From positions 4,724,501 to 4,788,500 of the forward strand of contig NC_059541.1 in NCBI RefSeq assembly GCF_905220415.1: 64,000 bases of DNA. Direction: 5' to 3'. The DNA is from Colias croceus (Eukaryota; Arthropoda; Insecta; Lepidoptera; Pieridae). The number at the start of each line of letters is the position of its first letter. Within the stretch, counting starts at the first letter, position 1. This document shows, piece after piece, positions 33,601 through 44,300 of this stretch. The notes beneath the pieces are model-generated. The model was not told where the DNA came from, did not search any database, and worked only from the letters and a program-made list of their open reading frames with translations. Both the position numbers and the translations under genes were made by a program.

Positions 33601-36600
33601 TATGAGGCAGAGTTTTCTAAGGAACGCATACAATCGATTTTGAGCATTACTACAACAAAATAGGGTGTAAATTTGAATGAATGTTTTCAACGACGCTCGG
33701 ACATTTTTTGATGCGCTTTTAATATGCTATCACAGTATTACAATATTATTTCCTACAGTAAGGAAACGCCTTTGATGTCGCGCGATGCCGCCGCCAGCGT
33801 AGGTACTTACACTGCCACACGAAAATACGCTAGGGTTGCAACAAATGTGAAATAAAACAATTGTGATTATTAATATTATGATGAAATCATTTATTCATAT
33901 GTACATTCAAAATAATTGCGATTATTAAATCTGATGTAATTATTTGTTCATAAATATATAATTACAGATATTGCACTGCTAAATATTATTTACGTGGACA
34001 CTTTATTTTTGGATGTTCTTAATTATAGGTCTACCAGAATCTGATGGCATATTTATATTTAAGAAATAAAAGATTTTCATGTGGCAACTTATTTGACAAC
34101 TATCAAATTGGTTGTCAAATTATTTGTCTTTTTTGCAGTTGATGAATAATTTTTAGGATTTTGTCTAAAAAATCTTCGAAAATGTTGAAAAAGCCGCTGC
34201 GATCACAAGCAAGAGGTGTTGTTTATAATGTGTATAGAAAAACATTTGATGAAGAAGGGTCCAACACATCACAATTTTCAATTTTGAAAATTTAATGGGT
34301 AAATTGGACTTACCCATTTTGATACTATAGATTAAAAAGTATTATATGTAGGTAACTATAATATTGTTTGTTGATAAGAATATAATTTTATGAAAACTTA
34401 TTACAGGAGTTTCCAATACGGCTATTCTTCAAGTCCAAGCTGTCCAAGTCAATTTTATAATGTGTGTATCTCTTAATACTTACGAAAATAAACATTTTTA
34501 TTTTATTTAATAAAAAATTATGAGCAGTTTTGATCTACATTATCATTATAATATCGATATTTTCACATGGCATACTCGTAATGAATATACAGATATAGGT
34601 ATATGTAAATAATAATATGTATTACCTGTATAAAAGTAATATGTATAATTGTACCTATATTATACATGTAAGTATATACCTACATAATATTAAGTGGATA
34701 TCTCATTATTAAGTACAGTATTGTCCACTTATGTAATGTGACTAATGATATTGAGGACAAAATAAAAAATAAGCAGTATCAAGATCATTCAGTCCATTTT
34801 CCCTAGGGTTGCACACTCAAAATTTTGATTTCCATAATTGCCATCAGATTCTGGTTTACCTATAGTATGCCCAATAGACTTGCCATTTATTAGTTGATTC
34901 TCATCTTAGAGTAGGTATATAATATTACAATAGTATAGAGCGCATATTGTATTGGCCGATTAAGAAGAGCTGGAACGTAAACATATTTACACATTGCACA
35001 TATTGTGTAGTGTCTATAAGACGCGCGCGGTGTGACGTCATACTGCATACCTTGCTGCATACGCATCATGAAAAGTCTGCCCATCTCTCTCGCGCGCAGA
35101 TTAGCTTAAATCTGAGTGAAGGGGACAATTATTGTTTTTATTTTGCAATTGTTTATAAATACAGGGTGATGTAATTTCGACGAGATAATTATGTACTTCG
35201 CGACACGCGGATTAGAAATTTTTTTTTCTTAACCTAGGTTAAATTATGTAACAATTTTAATTAGTTTTGTAAACTAAATGTAAACGCAGTAAGTTAAAAT
35301 TTTCATACATAGCTGAACAATACAACTTTTATTGTAATGTAGCCTTATCTCTTACCGTCTTACGTGCTAAGGTTTCGCTTATTAGGTATTGGGAGTGAGC
35401 GCATGTGTTATTTGTATTGTTTATATCGTTATTTTGAATATGACATGAAATTTAATTATTATTTTATAATTGAATGATTATCAATACTATAATACAATAA
35501 AATTGATTAGGTATGAGAATAAATAATTAAGTTAATCGATTGAGTTACTTTTAAATTGTTATTTTAAATGAGAGCTTTCATATTATCTACAACGCACCCA
35601 TTTTACAATTCAAGTCTAGGTACACTAGAATCGCATTTATTTTTGAACATACTGTATAGTAAAATTGCATAAGTGTGAGTACTGTGAACATGTCAGCTTT
35701 CCTTAATCGACCAGTATATAAGCACAATATACAGTGTGATACAGATACATACAGTAAGGAAACTTCATACAAAATGTTCGAAATGGCTCCCCCCCCATCA
35801 AGCGTGTTTACGAGGGTATAGGTCTACCAGAATCTGATGGCATATTTATATTTAAGAAATAAAAGATTTTCATGTGGCAACTTATTTGACAACTATCAAA
35901 TTGGTTGTCAAATTATTTGTCTTTTTTGCAGTTGATAAATAATTTTTAGGATTTTGTCTAAAAAATCTTCGAAAATGTCGAAAAAGCCGCTGTGATCACA
36001 AGCAAGATGTGTTGTTTATAATGTGTATAGAAAAATATTTGATGAAGAAGGGTCAAACACATCACAATTTTCAATTTAGAAGATTTTATTGGTAAATTGG
36101 ACTTACCCGCTTTGATACTTTTAATTAAAAAATATTATATGTAGGTAACTATAATATTGTTTGTTGATTGGAATATAATTTTATGAAAACTTATTACAGG
36201 AGTTTCCAATACGGCTATTCGTCAAGTCCAAGCTGTCCAAGTCAATTTTATAATGTGTGTATCTGTTAATACTTACGAAAATAAACATAGTTTTATTTTA
36301 CTTTTATTTTATTTTATAAAAAATTATAAGCAGTCTAGTTTTCTATCGATATAACATCGATATTTTCACATGGCATAATGATAATGAACATACAAATATA
36401 GGTATGTGTAAATAATAATATGTATATTACCTGTGTAAAAGTAATATGTATAATATTATACATGTAAGTATGTACCTACACAATATTAAGTGGATATCTC
36501 ATTATTAAGTACAGTATTGTCCACTTATGTAATGTGACTAATGATATTGAGAACAAACTAAAAAATAAGCAGTATCAAGATCGTTCAGTCCATTTTCCCC

Positions 36601-37915
36601 AGGGTTGCACACTCAAAATTTTGATTTCCCTAATTGCCATCAGATTCTGGTTTACCTATATTGTATATTATACCATTTAACTAAGTAATGCATGCGCATT
36701 GGGATGTACAATCTGATTAGAAAATAATGAGGACAACATATACATAGCTTTGATTTTAATTCAACAGATACAATTAATACAATCTTTCTGAAATATTGTT
36801 TCCTTCTGGGATTTCAATGTAGATTTACATCCGAAAACGGAACAGTTTTTGCGCGCCATATTAGAATATGTAAGTACCTATGTATAATAAAATTATTACA
36901 CAAAAAATACGACTGCGTCGTCCTTTCGCGATAGTTAATGCAAACTCAGCGTGATTGCATTAAGCGGCCCGCGTCGCCCGACCCTCCGCCATTTCCCCTC
37001 CGTTTCTCTGCACAAGTACATTCGTCGCCATACTGTAGGAAATATGGTAATACTGTGATGCTATTGTGAGTCAACGGCATTAATATCTTTATTTTTGTAT
37101 TGCAGACGTGCCTTCGCTTCTGGTGCCGTGCGCGGAATGCGCGGTGTGGCAGCACACGGGCTGCGGCGCGGAGGGGCGCTGCGCCGCGTGCCGCGCGCCG
37201 CTGCCCGAGCCCGCGTGCGCCGCCGCGCCCGCACGGAACGCGCACCTGTACACTGGTATGTGCCGCGCCGCTGGGCCGTGCGCTCAGTGCGCGGTGTGCA
37301 TAGCGTGTAGCTGTAGTGCTGCTGCATATTTGCCACCCGTATTGTTACTTGCTGAGTACGGGTAAACGTACGTAAAGCGCGCGACCGTGCGGCGGCGCAC
37401 GTCACCTATACTATACTTCTGTCACATGCACCTCTACCACAAGATAAAAGAAAACAACACAGGCAAAGCTAATGAGTCGATCGTGTTACATTACTACAAG
37501 CATACAGCATGTGTCAACTAACCGGTTTGTCATGTACGCGCCGCTTGAGCTGTTGAAAAACGCAGGACCTAACGCACGCGTCATTTTAACGACTTTTGTA
37601 TTTTTATATTATATCTTATTTGAATTCTCTGTTATCTTTTCAGATAAGTTAGCGGAACGCAAACGACTACAAGAGAAAAACATTGAACTGTGCGTTGAGC
37701 TACGGAAGCTGGAAGCGCGAGCGGCAACTTTGAAAGAGAATCTCGACGAACACAATGCTGAGAAGCGGCAACTGTTGGCGGACCAAATAAAAACACAAAG
37801 AAACCTCCAGAAGCTTCTAGACTTTATCAGCCAGTTTAAGGAAACCTCCATCAGTGTTCATTCAACGAGCGCCAGCGAATCTGGGAGTGAAGTTAGTAAA
37901 AGCAATGAGGAATGA
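30674..37915 (+). CDS. PHF21A-like: PHF21A/BHC80 homologue (coiled coil, PHD finger)
   Basis: Eleven exons with consistent phases give 500 residues: 30674-30751, 31091-31123, 31231-31296, 31376-31770, 31930-32067, 32368-32491, 32778-32861, 32995-33052, 33187-33291, 37106-37255, 37644-37915. Vertebrate PHF21A is part of the LSD1-CoREST/BRAF-HDAC complex and reads unmethylated H3K4 through its PHD finger. Three blocks match it in order. The first is an N-terminal coiled coil (IRVHQIWVARLQEDESNIHL, KLVVDRLRKELELYQQRLRA). The second is the segment SKEGFMRLIGLVTPIQKEIM with a basic run (ENRKRAAGTNRN, KRKKLNQYPYL). The third is a PHD finger with C354, C357, C369, C372, H377, C380, C386 and C389, followed by a C-terminal coiled coil (DKLAERKRLQEKNIELCVEL ... 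LQKLLDFISQF). The finger is much shorter between H377 and C389 than in vertebrates. Exon 10 is strikingly GC-rich. An acidic Glu/Asn-rich linker fills residues about 100-185. Confidence 0.9.
32243..32289. repeat. Perfect 47-nt palindrome in a PHF21A-like intron
   Basis: Two 23-nt arms (ATGCATAAAAAATTTAATAA... and its exact reverse complement) flank one central base. It lies in the intron between 32067 and 32368. In RNA it would form a long uninterrupted AU-rich hairpin. Confidence 0.85.
34024..34864 (+). mobile_element. TIR element copy 1 (~840 bp, TA target)
   Basis: The ends are TATAGGTCTACCAGAATCTG and CAGATTCTGGTTTACCTATA, inverted repeats of about 25 bp including the TGATGGCA word, with TA at the outer border as in Tc1/mariner-type insertion. 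The interior keeps a short reading-frame relic (34182-34295). Almost the whole sequence is repeated at 35817-36660. Confidence 0.85.
34182..34295 (+). pseudogene. Relic of a mobile-element reading frame
   Basis: A 37-codon frame starting MLKKPLRSQARGVVYNVYRK and ending in TAA. The wording (RSQARGVVYNVY...) resembles the N-terminal helix seen in some insect transposase-like proteins, but this is recollection and not a search result. In the second copy the matching frame has a stop where copy 1 has Arg (CGA to TGA), so it is not maintained. Confidence 0.4.
35817..36660 (+). mobile_element. TIR element copy 2 (~844 bp)
   Basis: Same ends and same internal order as copy 1, in the same orientation, with scattered substitutions and a few small indels (for example around the ATAAACATAGTTTTATTTTA stretch). 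Outer TA dinucleotides are present on both sides. Confidence 0.85.
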
Positions 37916-37971
37916 CTTTTAGGTGGGTGTTTTATGTAGAGTTTGGAGCGTACGATTTGATATACAATCTA

Positions 37972-37977
37972 AATAAA
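37972..37977 (+). terminator. Polyadenylation signal for the PHF21A-like gene
   Basis: AATAAA 57 nt after the stop codon. Further AATAAA words occur to about 38.3 kb, so alternative ends are possible. Confidence 0.5.
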
Positions 37978-38959
37978 ATCCAAATATAATTAAGTACATT
38001 TATATATTTAAGTTGATTTGGCCTCGAGTTCTTTAAAGTAAGTTAAATAATTTTTATTTGTTCCTCTATGTTAATTATTTCTATTCTAAGTTATTTCATG
38101 ACGCGTACGCTCGCGACAAGGTATTTTAGTACTGATAATAAAGTTTTGCGCGAAACGATGTCCTAATGTCCTAACCATAAGGATTATTTTCATATATAGC
38201 TGATAATAATGTTTCACAATAAAAATAATATTGAATATGTGCTCGTGAGCAGACAAAAGACGAAAATTGAAGTGTTTATTTACATTATTGTGAAATGTGA
38301 ATAATAAATAATAATCATTTTTTATGTTTATTTCAGGTAATAAAGTTAGCCAGTATACTTAAAATTTAAGATGTGTTAAATGTTGTTGATTTGTCATTGT
38401 CTTGTTATGGAGTGTAGCAGTTTATAATTTATTATACTTATACTTATTTTGATAAACCAATTTGTATTAAACATAGTTGATTTTATTGTAACATATCGTC
38501 TCGAATATTGATTTTTATAGTTCTTGGGATTGTGATTATAATATAATGTTGTTTTGGTTAAATCAAATGATAGGATATTCTCAAATGATATTATAGAAAA
38601 ATTCAAAAGGGTATACAAATGTCCAATTTCTTAAGAATGGCTTTATTTTTAGTTAATCAAATTATTCCATAAATCCAATACAGAATGTTATTTTTGGATC
38701 AAATTTAAGGGTAGAATACATTATAAACCAAAATTAAATAAGTATAAAAAAGTGTTCAAGTAACTCTTAACTAATTAGAAATAAGTATTATTATTGTATA
38801 TCTGTGTAGACTTCTGTGTAGTACAAAATGTGAATGATTTGGTAATTAATGAATGTAATTAATTCTCTGTGATATGATTAAGTTTTCCTTTAATGTTACT
38901 TTTTGTGAATCCAGGGTTTTACGTCAATAAAACGTATACGTTGGTATATCGTATTTTCA
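37978..38959. other. Stretch between PHF21A-like and MDH paralogue 1
   Basis: Convergent 3' flanks. It is AT-rich, with several AATAAA words on the plus strand and no coding frame or mobile-element ends recognised. Confidence 0.45.
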
Positions 38960-38965
38960 TTTATT
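38960..38965 (-). terminator. Polyadenylation signal for MDH paralogue 1
   Basis: TTTATT on the plus strand (AATAAA on minus), 42 nt beyond the stop codon at 39007. Confidence 0.55.
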
Positions 38966-39006
38966 ATAAAATATTATTTACTCCGATAAACTTCTAAATT
39001 GAAAAT

Positions 39007-40002
39007 TTATGCAAGTTCTAATATTTTTTTGCCCCTTATTACGTCTTTTCTTAATTCGATAATACTTTGTTCCAATAAGTTACATTCAAGTTGCGTGATA
39101 CTAGTGTATCTTTTCATTTCGCAAAATCCGTTTTGATCGATGCTGACCAGACCAGAGAAAAAAGAAGTACCAAAATCATTGTTTTCTACAAGCGCATTTA
39201 CTTTGGCCAATCTGCCATCTAAAGCATCTAGAACTCCTTGCGTGAACAACATAGCTCCGTATGCAACGGAAAGTGTAGGTGACCAACCCTTCTTCGAGTT
39301 CGTGTTAAATTCACCAACTTTGCGAACTTTATTGACAAATTCCCGAACCTTTTTTTCATCCATTTCACATTGAGGTTTGGATTGAGAGATTAAAGGCAAG
39401 AGCGTTTTATCGGAATGCCCACCAATAACTGGGACAATACATTCGTCTGGATTGAAATTGTTTTCCGAAGCGTATAAAGCTTGCGCTCGCATTGCACCCA
39501 CGGCTGTTATTCCGAATAGTTTCTTCGGGTTGTAATCCCCGTGGTTTCTCAATAATTCGGACGCCATTGGCACGAGAGTATTTAATGGTTCAGTTGTTAT
39601 TCCTACGAATGGCATTGGTCGTAATTTAGCTACTTTTAGACACAATCTTCTGATAAATTCAGCATTTCGATTGAATCTCTCTTTTTCCGTTATGCCATGT
39701 TTCACGGGGGACCCACTGGCTGCGATTACAATGTCTGTATTTTTCAAGGCATTGTCTAAGGTATCCTCGCCAGTGTAACCTTGTAGTGCTGAATGAACTG
39801 GTACATGCGAGAGATCTAAAACAACTCCGGACGTTTTATCAAGTGTATCATGAACAACTAATTTTCTAATGTTTGGATTAGTTCTTAGAAGTAGACCAAT
39901 AGTTTGTCCAACATCACTAGCACCACCTACCACTGTAACTTGATAATTCCGAGTCAATGTTCTGTTCGCTATTAATTTAAATAACCGCTTGGTGAGAGCC
40001 AT
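39007..40002 (-). CDS. Mitochondrial malate dehydrogenase paralogue, catalytic residues lost
   Basis: An intronless 331-residue frame with the full LDH/MDH fold and a basic, hydroxyl-rich N-terminus (MALTKRLFKLIANRTLTRN) that looks like a mitochondrial targeting peptide. Family landmarks are easy to align but altered. The dinucleotide loop is GGASDVG (residues 26-32). The mobile loop reads SPVKHGITEKERFN, with both substrate-binding Arg positions replaced (V100, E106). The ITNPVNS-type motif reads TTEPLNT with Asn replaced by E138. The Asp of the catalytic Asp-His pair is G169, although R172 and H196 (IGGHSDKT) remain. Length is normal and there are no frameshifts, so the protein is maintained, but it is unlikely to oxidise malate. 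Insects are known to have testis-biased MDH duplicates; expression here is unknown. It is head to head with the next MDH gene. Confidence 0.85.
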   Translation of the reverse strand: MALTKRLFKLIANRTLTRNYQVTVVGGASDVGQTIGLLLRTNPNIRKLVVHDTLDKTSGVVLDLSHVPVHSALQGYTGEDTLDNALKNTDIVIAASGSPVKHGITEKERFNRNAEFIRRLCLKVAKLRPMPFVGITTEPLNTLVPMASELLRNHGDYNPKKLFGITAVGAMRAQALYASENNFNPDECIVPVIGGHSDKTLLPLISQSKPQCEMDEKKVREFVNKVRKVGEFNTNSKKGWSPTLSVAYGAMLFTQGVLDALDGRLAKVNALVENNDFGTSFFSGLVSIDQNGFCEMKRYTSITQLECNLLEQSIIELRKDVIRGKKILELA

Positions 40003-40300
40003 TGTGTGTGCTATTTTTATTTATTGATATTATTTAGATGGAAAACTATGAATTTGACTTTGAATTGGCAGGATTGTGTTAATTTGAAAGCCATAGATAA
40101 TAATAAAACTACTATTTAATTGTAGAACACTTCTTAAATTAACAGATAAGTTAGAACATTTCTTATTATTGCTGGTATTTTTATTCTATGTTTAATTTTA
40201 AACTGATAATGATTTTTATTGAACCACCAGCTGACAGAATAACAATGTCGGTAAGAAATTAAATTCTGTGAAATATTTTTTATACGAATATATTTTTACA
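40003..40300. promoter_or_regulatory. Shared divergent promoter region of the MDH pair
   Basis: 298 bp separate the two start codons. This short AT-rich gap must contain the 5' UTRs and promoters of both genes unless non-coding first exons exist elsewhere. No core motif stands out. Confidence 0.45.
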
Positions 40301-41341
40301 ATGTGGTGTCGTGGTTCTGCTGCGTTGAATAGTCTCTTATCGAAGAGATGTTATTTAAATATGGAGCAGAAAAGAAATGCTCAAGTGTCCATTGTCGGAG
40401 CAGCTAATGAAATTGGCTCAAATTTGGCCTTACTTTTGAAACAGAACAGATATATAACCCGACTAAATCTATACGATGATGATGAGAAAGTATTACGTAT
40501 TGGTGCTGAACTAAGTGAAATCCCGAAAGGGCCTGTAATAACAAGTTATAGCGGGAATAGTTTTCTTCCTGCTTCGATTCGCTTTTCCCACCTTATTATA
40601 ATGGTATCAAGAGTACCAAGGAGGCCCGGATATACAAGGGATCAAATGCTGGAAGTTAATGCACCTTCTGTTCAAAAACTATGCAGAACAATGGCTGATA
40701 TAAACCCAGATGCATTTTTAGCAATTTCAACTAATCCTATTAATTCAATTATACCTCTTGCAAGTTCATTGTTATTTAGATACAGTGCTTACGATGCTGC
40801 CAAAATATTTGGCATCACTCATATAGATACGTGTAGAGCGAGAGCCTTTGCTTCTAAAGCATTAAACGTAAACCCGCGGCATTTGCATATACCTGTTATC
40901 GGAGGCCATTCTGATCAAACCATTATACCATTGTTTTCAAACATTACTCCTTCCCATTATAAAGTGGATCCATGTCAAGCTGATACATTAACGAGGCTTG
41001 TAAAAAAAGCCGGTATGGAAGTTATAAACCACAAACTCGGTATAGATTCAGCAACTTTAGCTATGGCGTGGTCTATTAATGAATTCGTCGATAACATTCT
41101 TCAGGCGATGTATGGAGATTACGTTGTAGTAAACAGTTATACGTCAAACCCTCACTACGGAACCAGATTTTTCTCTGGCCCCACAAGAGTCGGCTGTTAC
41201 GGTATCGTTGAAACGTGCAATTCCAATTTTAATATGACTGAGTATGAAAAACATATACTTGGGAACGCTGTAACGGACATAAACAAAGATGTTGCTCGAG
41301 GGGAAGAATATGCTCGAGTAATTGCAGAGGTTAAAAACTAA
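40301..41341 (+). CDS. Mitochondrial malate dehydrogenase paralogue, catalytic residues kept
   Basis: An intronless 346-residue frame. The ATG at 40301 is chosen because the frame upstream of it opens only with GTG. From it the N-terminus (MWCRGSAALNSLLSKRCYLN) has the Arg/Ser-rich character of a mitochondrial presequence. MDH interconverts malate and oxaloacetate with NAD in the TCA cycle. The active-site set is intact: VPRRPGYTRDQM with R107 and R113, STNPINS with N145, HIDTCRAR with D176 and R179, GGHSDQT with H203. The glycine loop is GAANEIG (33-39), where the family usually has GAAGGIG, so the central Gly is Asn. The acidic residue that selects NAD is present (NLYDDD). The sequence is far from a housekeeping MDH2, so this is a divergent paralogue. 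Kinetic competence is likely but unproven. Confidence 0.87.
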   Translation: MWCRGSAALNSLLSKRCYLNMEQKRNAQVSIVGAANEIGSNLALLLKQNRYITRLNLYDDDEKVLRIGAELSEIPKGPVITSYSGNSFLPASIRFSHLIIMVSRVPRRPGYTRDQMLEVNAPSVQKLCRTMADINPDAFLAISTNPINSIIPLASSLLFRYSAYDAAKIFGITHIDTCRARAFASKALNVNPRHLHIPVIGGHSDQTIIPLFSNITPSHYKVDPCQADTLTRLVKKAGMEVINHKLGIDSATLAMAWSINEFVDNILQAMYGDYVVVNSYTSNPHYGTRFFSGPTRVGCYGIVETCNSNFNMTEYEKHILGNAVTDINKDVARGEEYARVIAEVKN

Positions 41342-44300
41342 GATATTTATCAAGTATTTCTTTCAGTTATGTAATATTTTACAGAATTTAAAATGTGCAC
41401 CGATATTCGTATTTATAAATATATTTTTAAACCCTAATGTTTCTTTAAATTAAAGCCCCTTGGAAAACAAACAAATACGTAGCACTTTAGAACAATGTTG
41501 GAAGTAATTGAAGCTGACGTGTGTGGAACATAAACGACCAATATCGAACAAATAGCACGGTAGCGGCACAAAGCGGCCATCGGAGTCTCTTCCCATTCAG
41601 AAAACTATGTAACTACCTTTGCGATGCTTCGGTCACTACTAATCCAATAAAGGGATGTGATCACATTGCTTTTCCGATAAATTGCCTACGCGATGCTTTT
41701 AATAATATTATATACCTAGCTTTTAAGGATAGGAGAAAAATCTGGGAAAGGTAATGACTAATGAGCGCTAGTAAATTAAATAGGTATTCAGATTATTATC
41801 ATGGACATAGCTGAAAGGGCGATATATTCTTTTTAATTTTTATAAGTATAGTAAGATAATATATAATGAGATTACGAATAGACTTTTCAATAACAGTTAG
41901 CTACCCATACAAGTATAGCCTAATGGTTTTACAATGTACCTACTACCTACCCAGTGTGAACGCGTTCTTACCGTAAACGTAGAGCGCAACGCGACCGCAA
42001 ATAAGGTTGGTAACGACAGGGTTAACTTTAAGATAATCGGGCTCCAGTAGGAGTCCGCGGCGACATTACATCCACTTTAATGTCTTGAGGTCTTGACGAC
42101 CGCCGTTCCAACTTCTGGTGTTCACACTCGTAAAGGGTGATTACGAGTCGGTAAGATCATTTACTAGACGAGTGTCTTGGGGCCGTTTCGGAGTACAATG
42201 TTGTGATTGTGACTGTAATGTAGCCTTCAATTAGGACCTAGGTAATTATTAGGTGTCTGTTGTGTGTGGTTAAATAATAATATCTAAGATAATCGATATA
42301 TGGTTGTTAATGCGGGATGAAATTTTTTTCTTGTAAGGTATTTTTTGCATCTTTAGCGATTGCACTTGAGTAATCAACGTACAAATTAGTAATCAACGTA
42401 CCTACATTTAAATTGTTTTAATATTAGTACAAAAAACTAGATAGGTAATATTTAAGTACAAATGAAATACATCAATACACCATCGCATCTAACGTACACA
42501 ATGAAATCAAACGTCTGGCAATTGTAGCATTCCCGGGAGTTACGAAAGAATGCGAGTTTCAAAGCGTCTCGCCCGCACACAAGTCGTTATCTGGATAAGT
42601 TGTTTGCTAAACCCGCCACGGCAAGAATTGCAAATGGCGATAATTCTAACTACGCCAATAAATCAGTAACACCCGTTCAAGTTTTTTCCTCAAGGGTGCA
42701 CCTCGCCAGCATTGTTGGTGATTGATCGCTCGTTCCTGTACTTAAAACTTTCTTTTGCAGCGAACATGTGTTGAAAAGTTTTCACGGTATTCTTTGACAT
42801 ATTTGAAATCCATATAAAGATTTATGGCTCCGTAATCTAACAATAAACATCTAATACTCAGCGAATTAGTTTTTGTTGCCAGTAATCGGGAATTTTCCGT
42901 AGTATTAAGGATCTAAGAATTATTATTGTTATATTAGAGACAATATGTGATTCTTGGAAAGCACCCATATCGGTAGATAGTACATAGGTATATAGATCAG
43001 TTCGTAAGAAAGCAATAAATTAGTTTTCGATGACACCCCTGGGAGCTGACCAACAGTGGCTCCTTTGGTCTGATGTCGATTTATAGTCGTCGCTAATTGC
43101 CCTTAATTTATAACGTACATATACATTGCGTCTCTACTATAATCATAATATTATTATACATGTTATACTTCGATAGAAATAGAATGTGGTTGCTAAGTGA
43201 AGCAATTGTTAGATAAGCCTTAGTAGTGAGGCAAAGATTACATTGTATTTAAATCATAATTCTTATGAGTTGGTTCTATAACCTATTTTGTATTACGCAT
43301 TCTAATTCTTATTGTGACCAGTGTTTTGTCTTCAAAAAGGAGTGGTATTTTGAGTGCGTGTAGATGTTTATTTAAATAAGCTTAGTTTGAATTTCAACAA
43401 ACTGTGTTTATAGAGATTAATAACCTCGATACGAACCTACTTGAAAATGTTTTTTTCTTTTTTTTTTGTTGTACTTATTTTTATAAATATTATAAATATG
43501 TTTCTTACATAATATAGTTAAGTGTCGACTATCGTAACTCGTAACCTAGAAAAATATTTTTCTTCTAGCTGAAAATATGAAGTCATTGATCATTGTGTTA
43601 TCTCGATAAAAAGAAAATGCTCCATAAACATATTTTTATATGTATTTTCAAGTGTTAGCCATTAGCCGCTTACTTCTATAAACATTTAGTTCGCATGTGT
43701 GTGAACATTAAATACTCTATACATTTTTCATAGTTTAAATTAAGGAGTACCTATTCAATTTTGGGTAATTATTGATAATAACTGCATTGCTACCGTTGCA
43801 AGCGAGTACGCTGTAATTAAATCCCCGTAATAATTAGCGGTAGCATAACATCCAATTTTACAGCAACTGCCTGTAATATGATGCATATAATAATGTTTAG
43901 TCTGCTGCACTATTTCCGTTTCTTCATTATGGACGGTTTCTCGCGAAGTAAACGTGATTTCCTTACTTACCTTGTTCCACTAAATAACATAGTATAGTTA
44001 CTTCGACTACTACAACTACAGGTTCAATTTAAGAACATGTAACATTTTTATGAATGTATTTATAAGTTCAACACGTATTTGAAAATCGAGACTATTTCCA
44101 GACGTTATGAACAATTATATAAAAAGGTCATCAGGGTATGTAAGAGTTGAGACGGGCTATTTTTCAATATTATTTAAAAACTTGCGGGCCATTACCCCAT
44201 TATACAACGCTATTACATATGGGCCTGCGGTTTCTCACAATAAGAGCACAGTCATAAATATCGCGATGAGAGAGATCCCTGAATGCTGCGTCACTTGCAT

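Larger units (their letters stand above)
33292..37105. other. Longest intron of the PHF21A-like gene
   Basis: 3.8 kb between exon 9 and exon 10. It contains two copies of one TIR element (34024-34864, 35817-36660), about 950 bp of unassigned sequence between them, and a GC-rich run just before exon 10. No additional exon in the correct phase was recognised. Confidence 0.75.

Noticed and set aside
36946..37405. Several overlapping Arg/Ala-rich frames on both strands
   Set aside because: High GC content removes stop codons in all frames around PHF21A-like exon 10; only the frame that matches splice phase and PHD ligands is kept.
40268..40300. N-terminal extension of the second MDH paralogue
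   Set aside because: The extension begins with GTG; the first ATG in frame is at 40301 and gives a plausible mitochondrial presequence.
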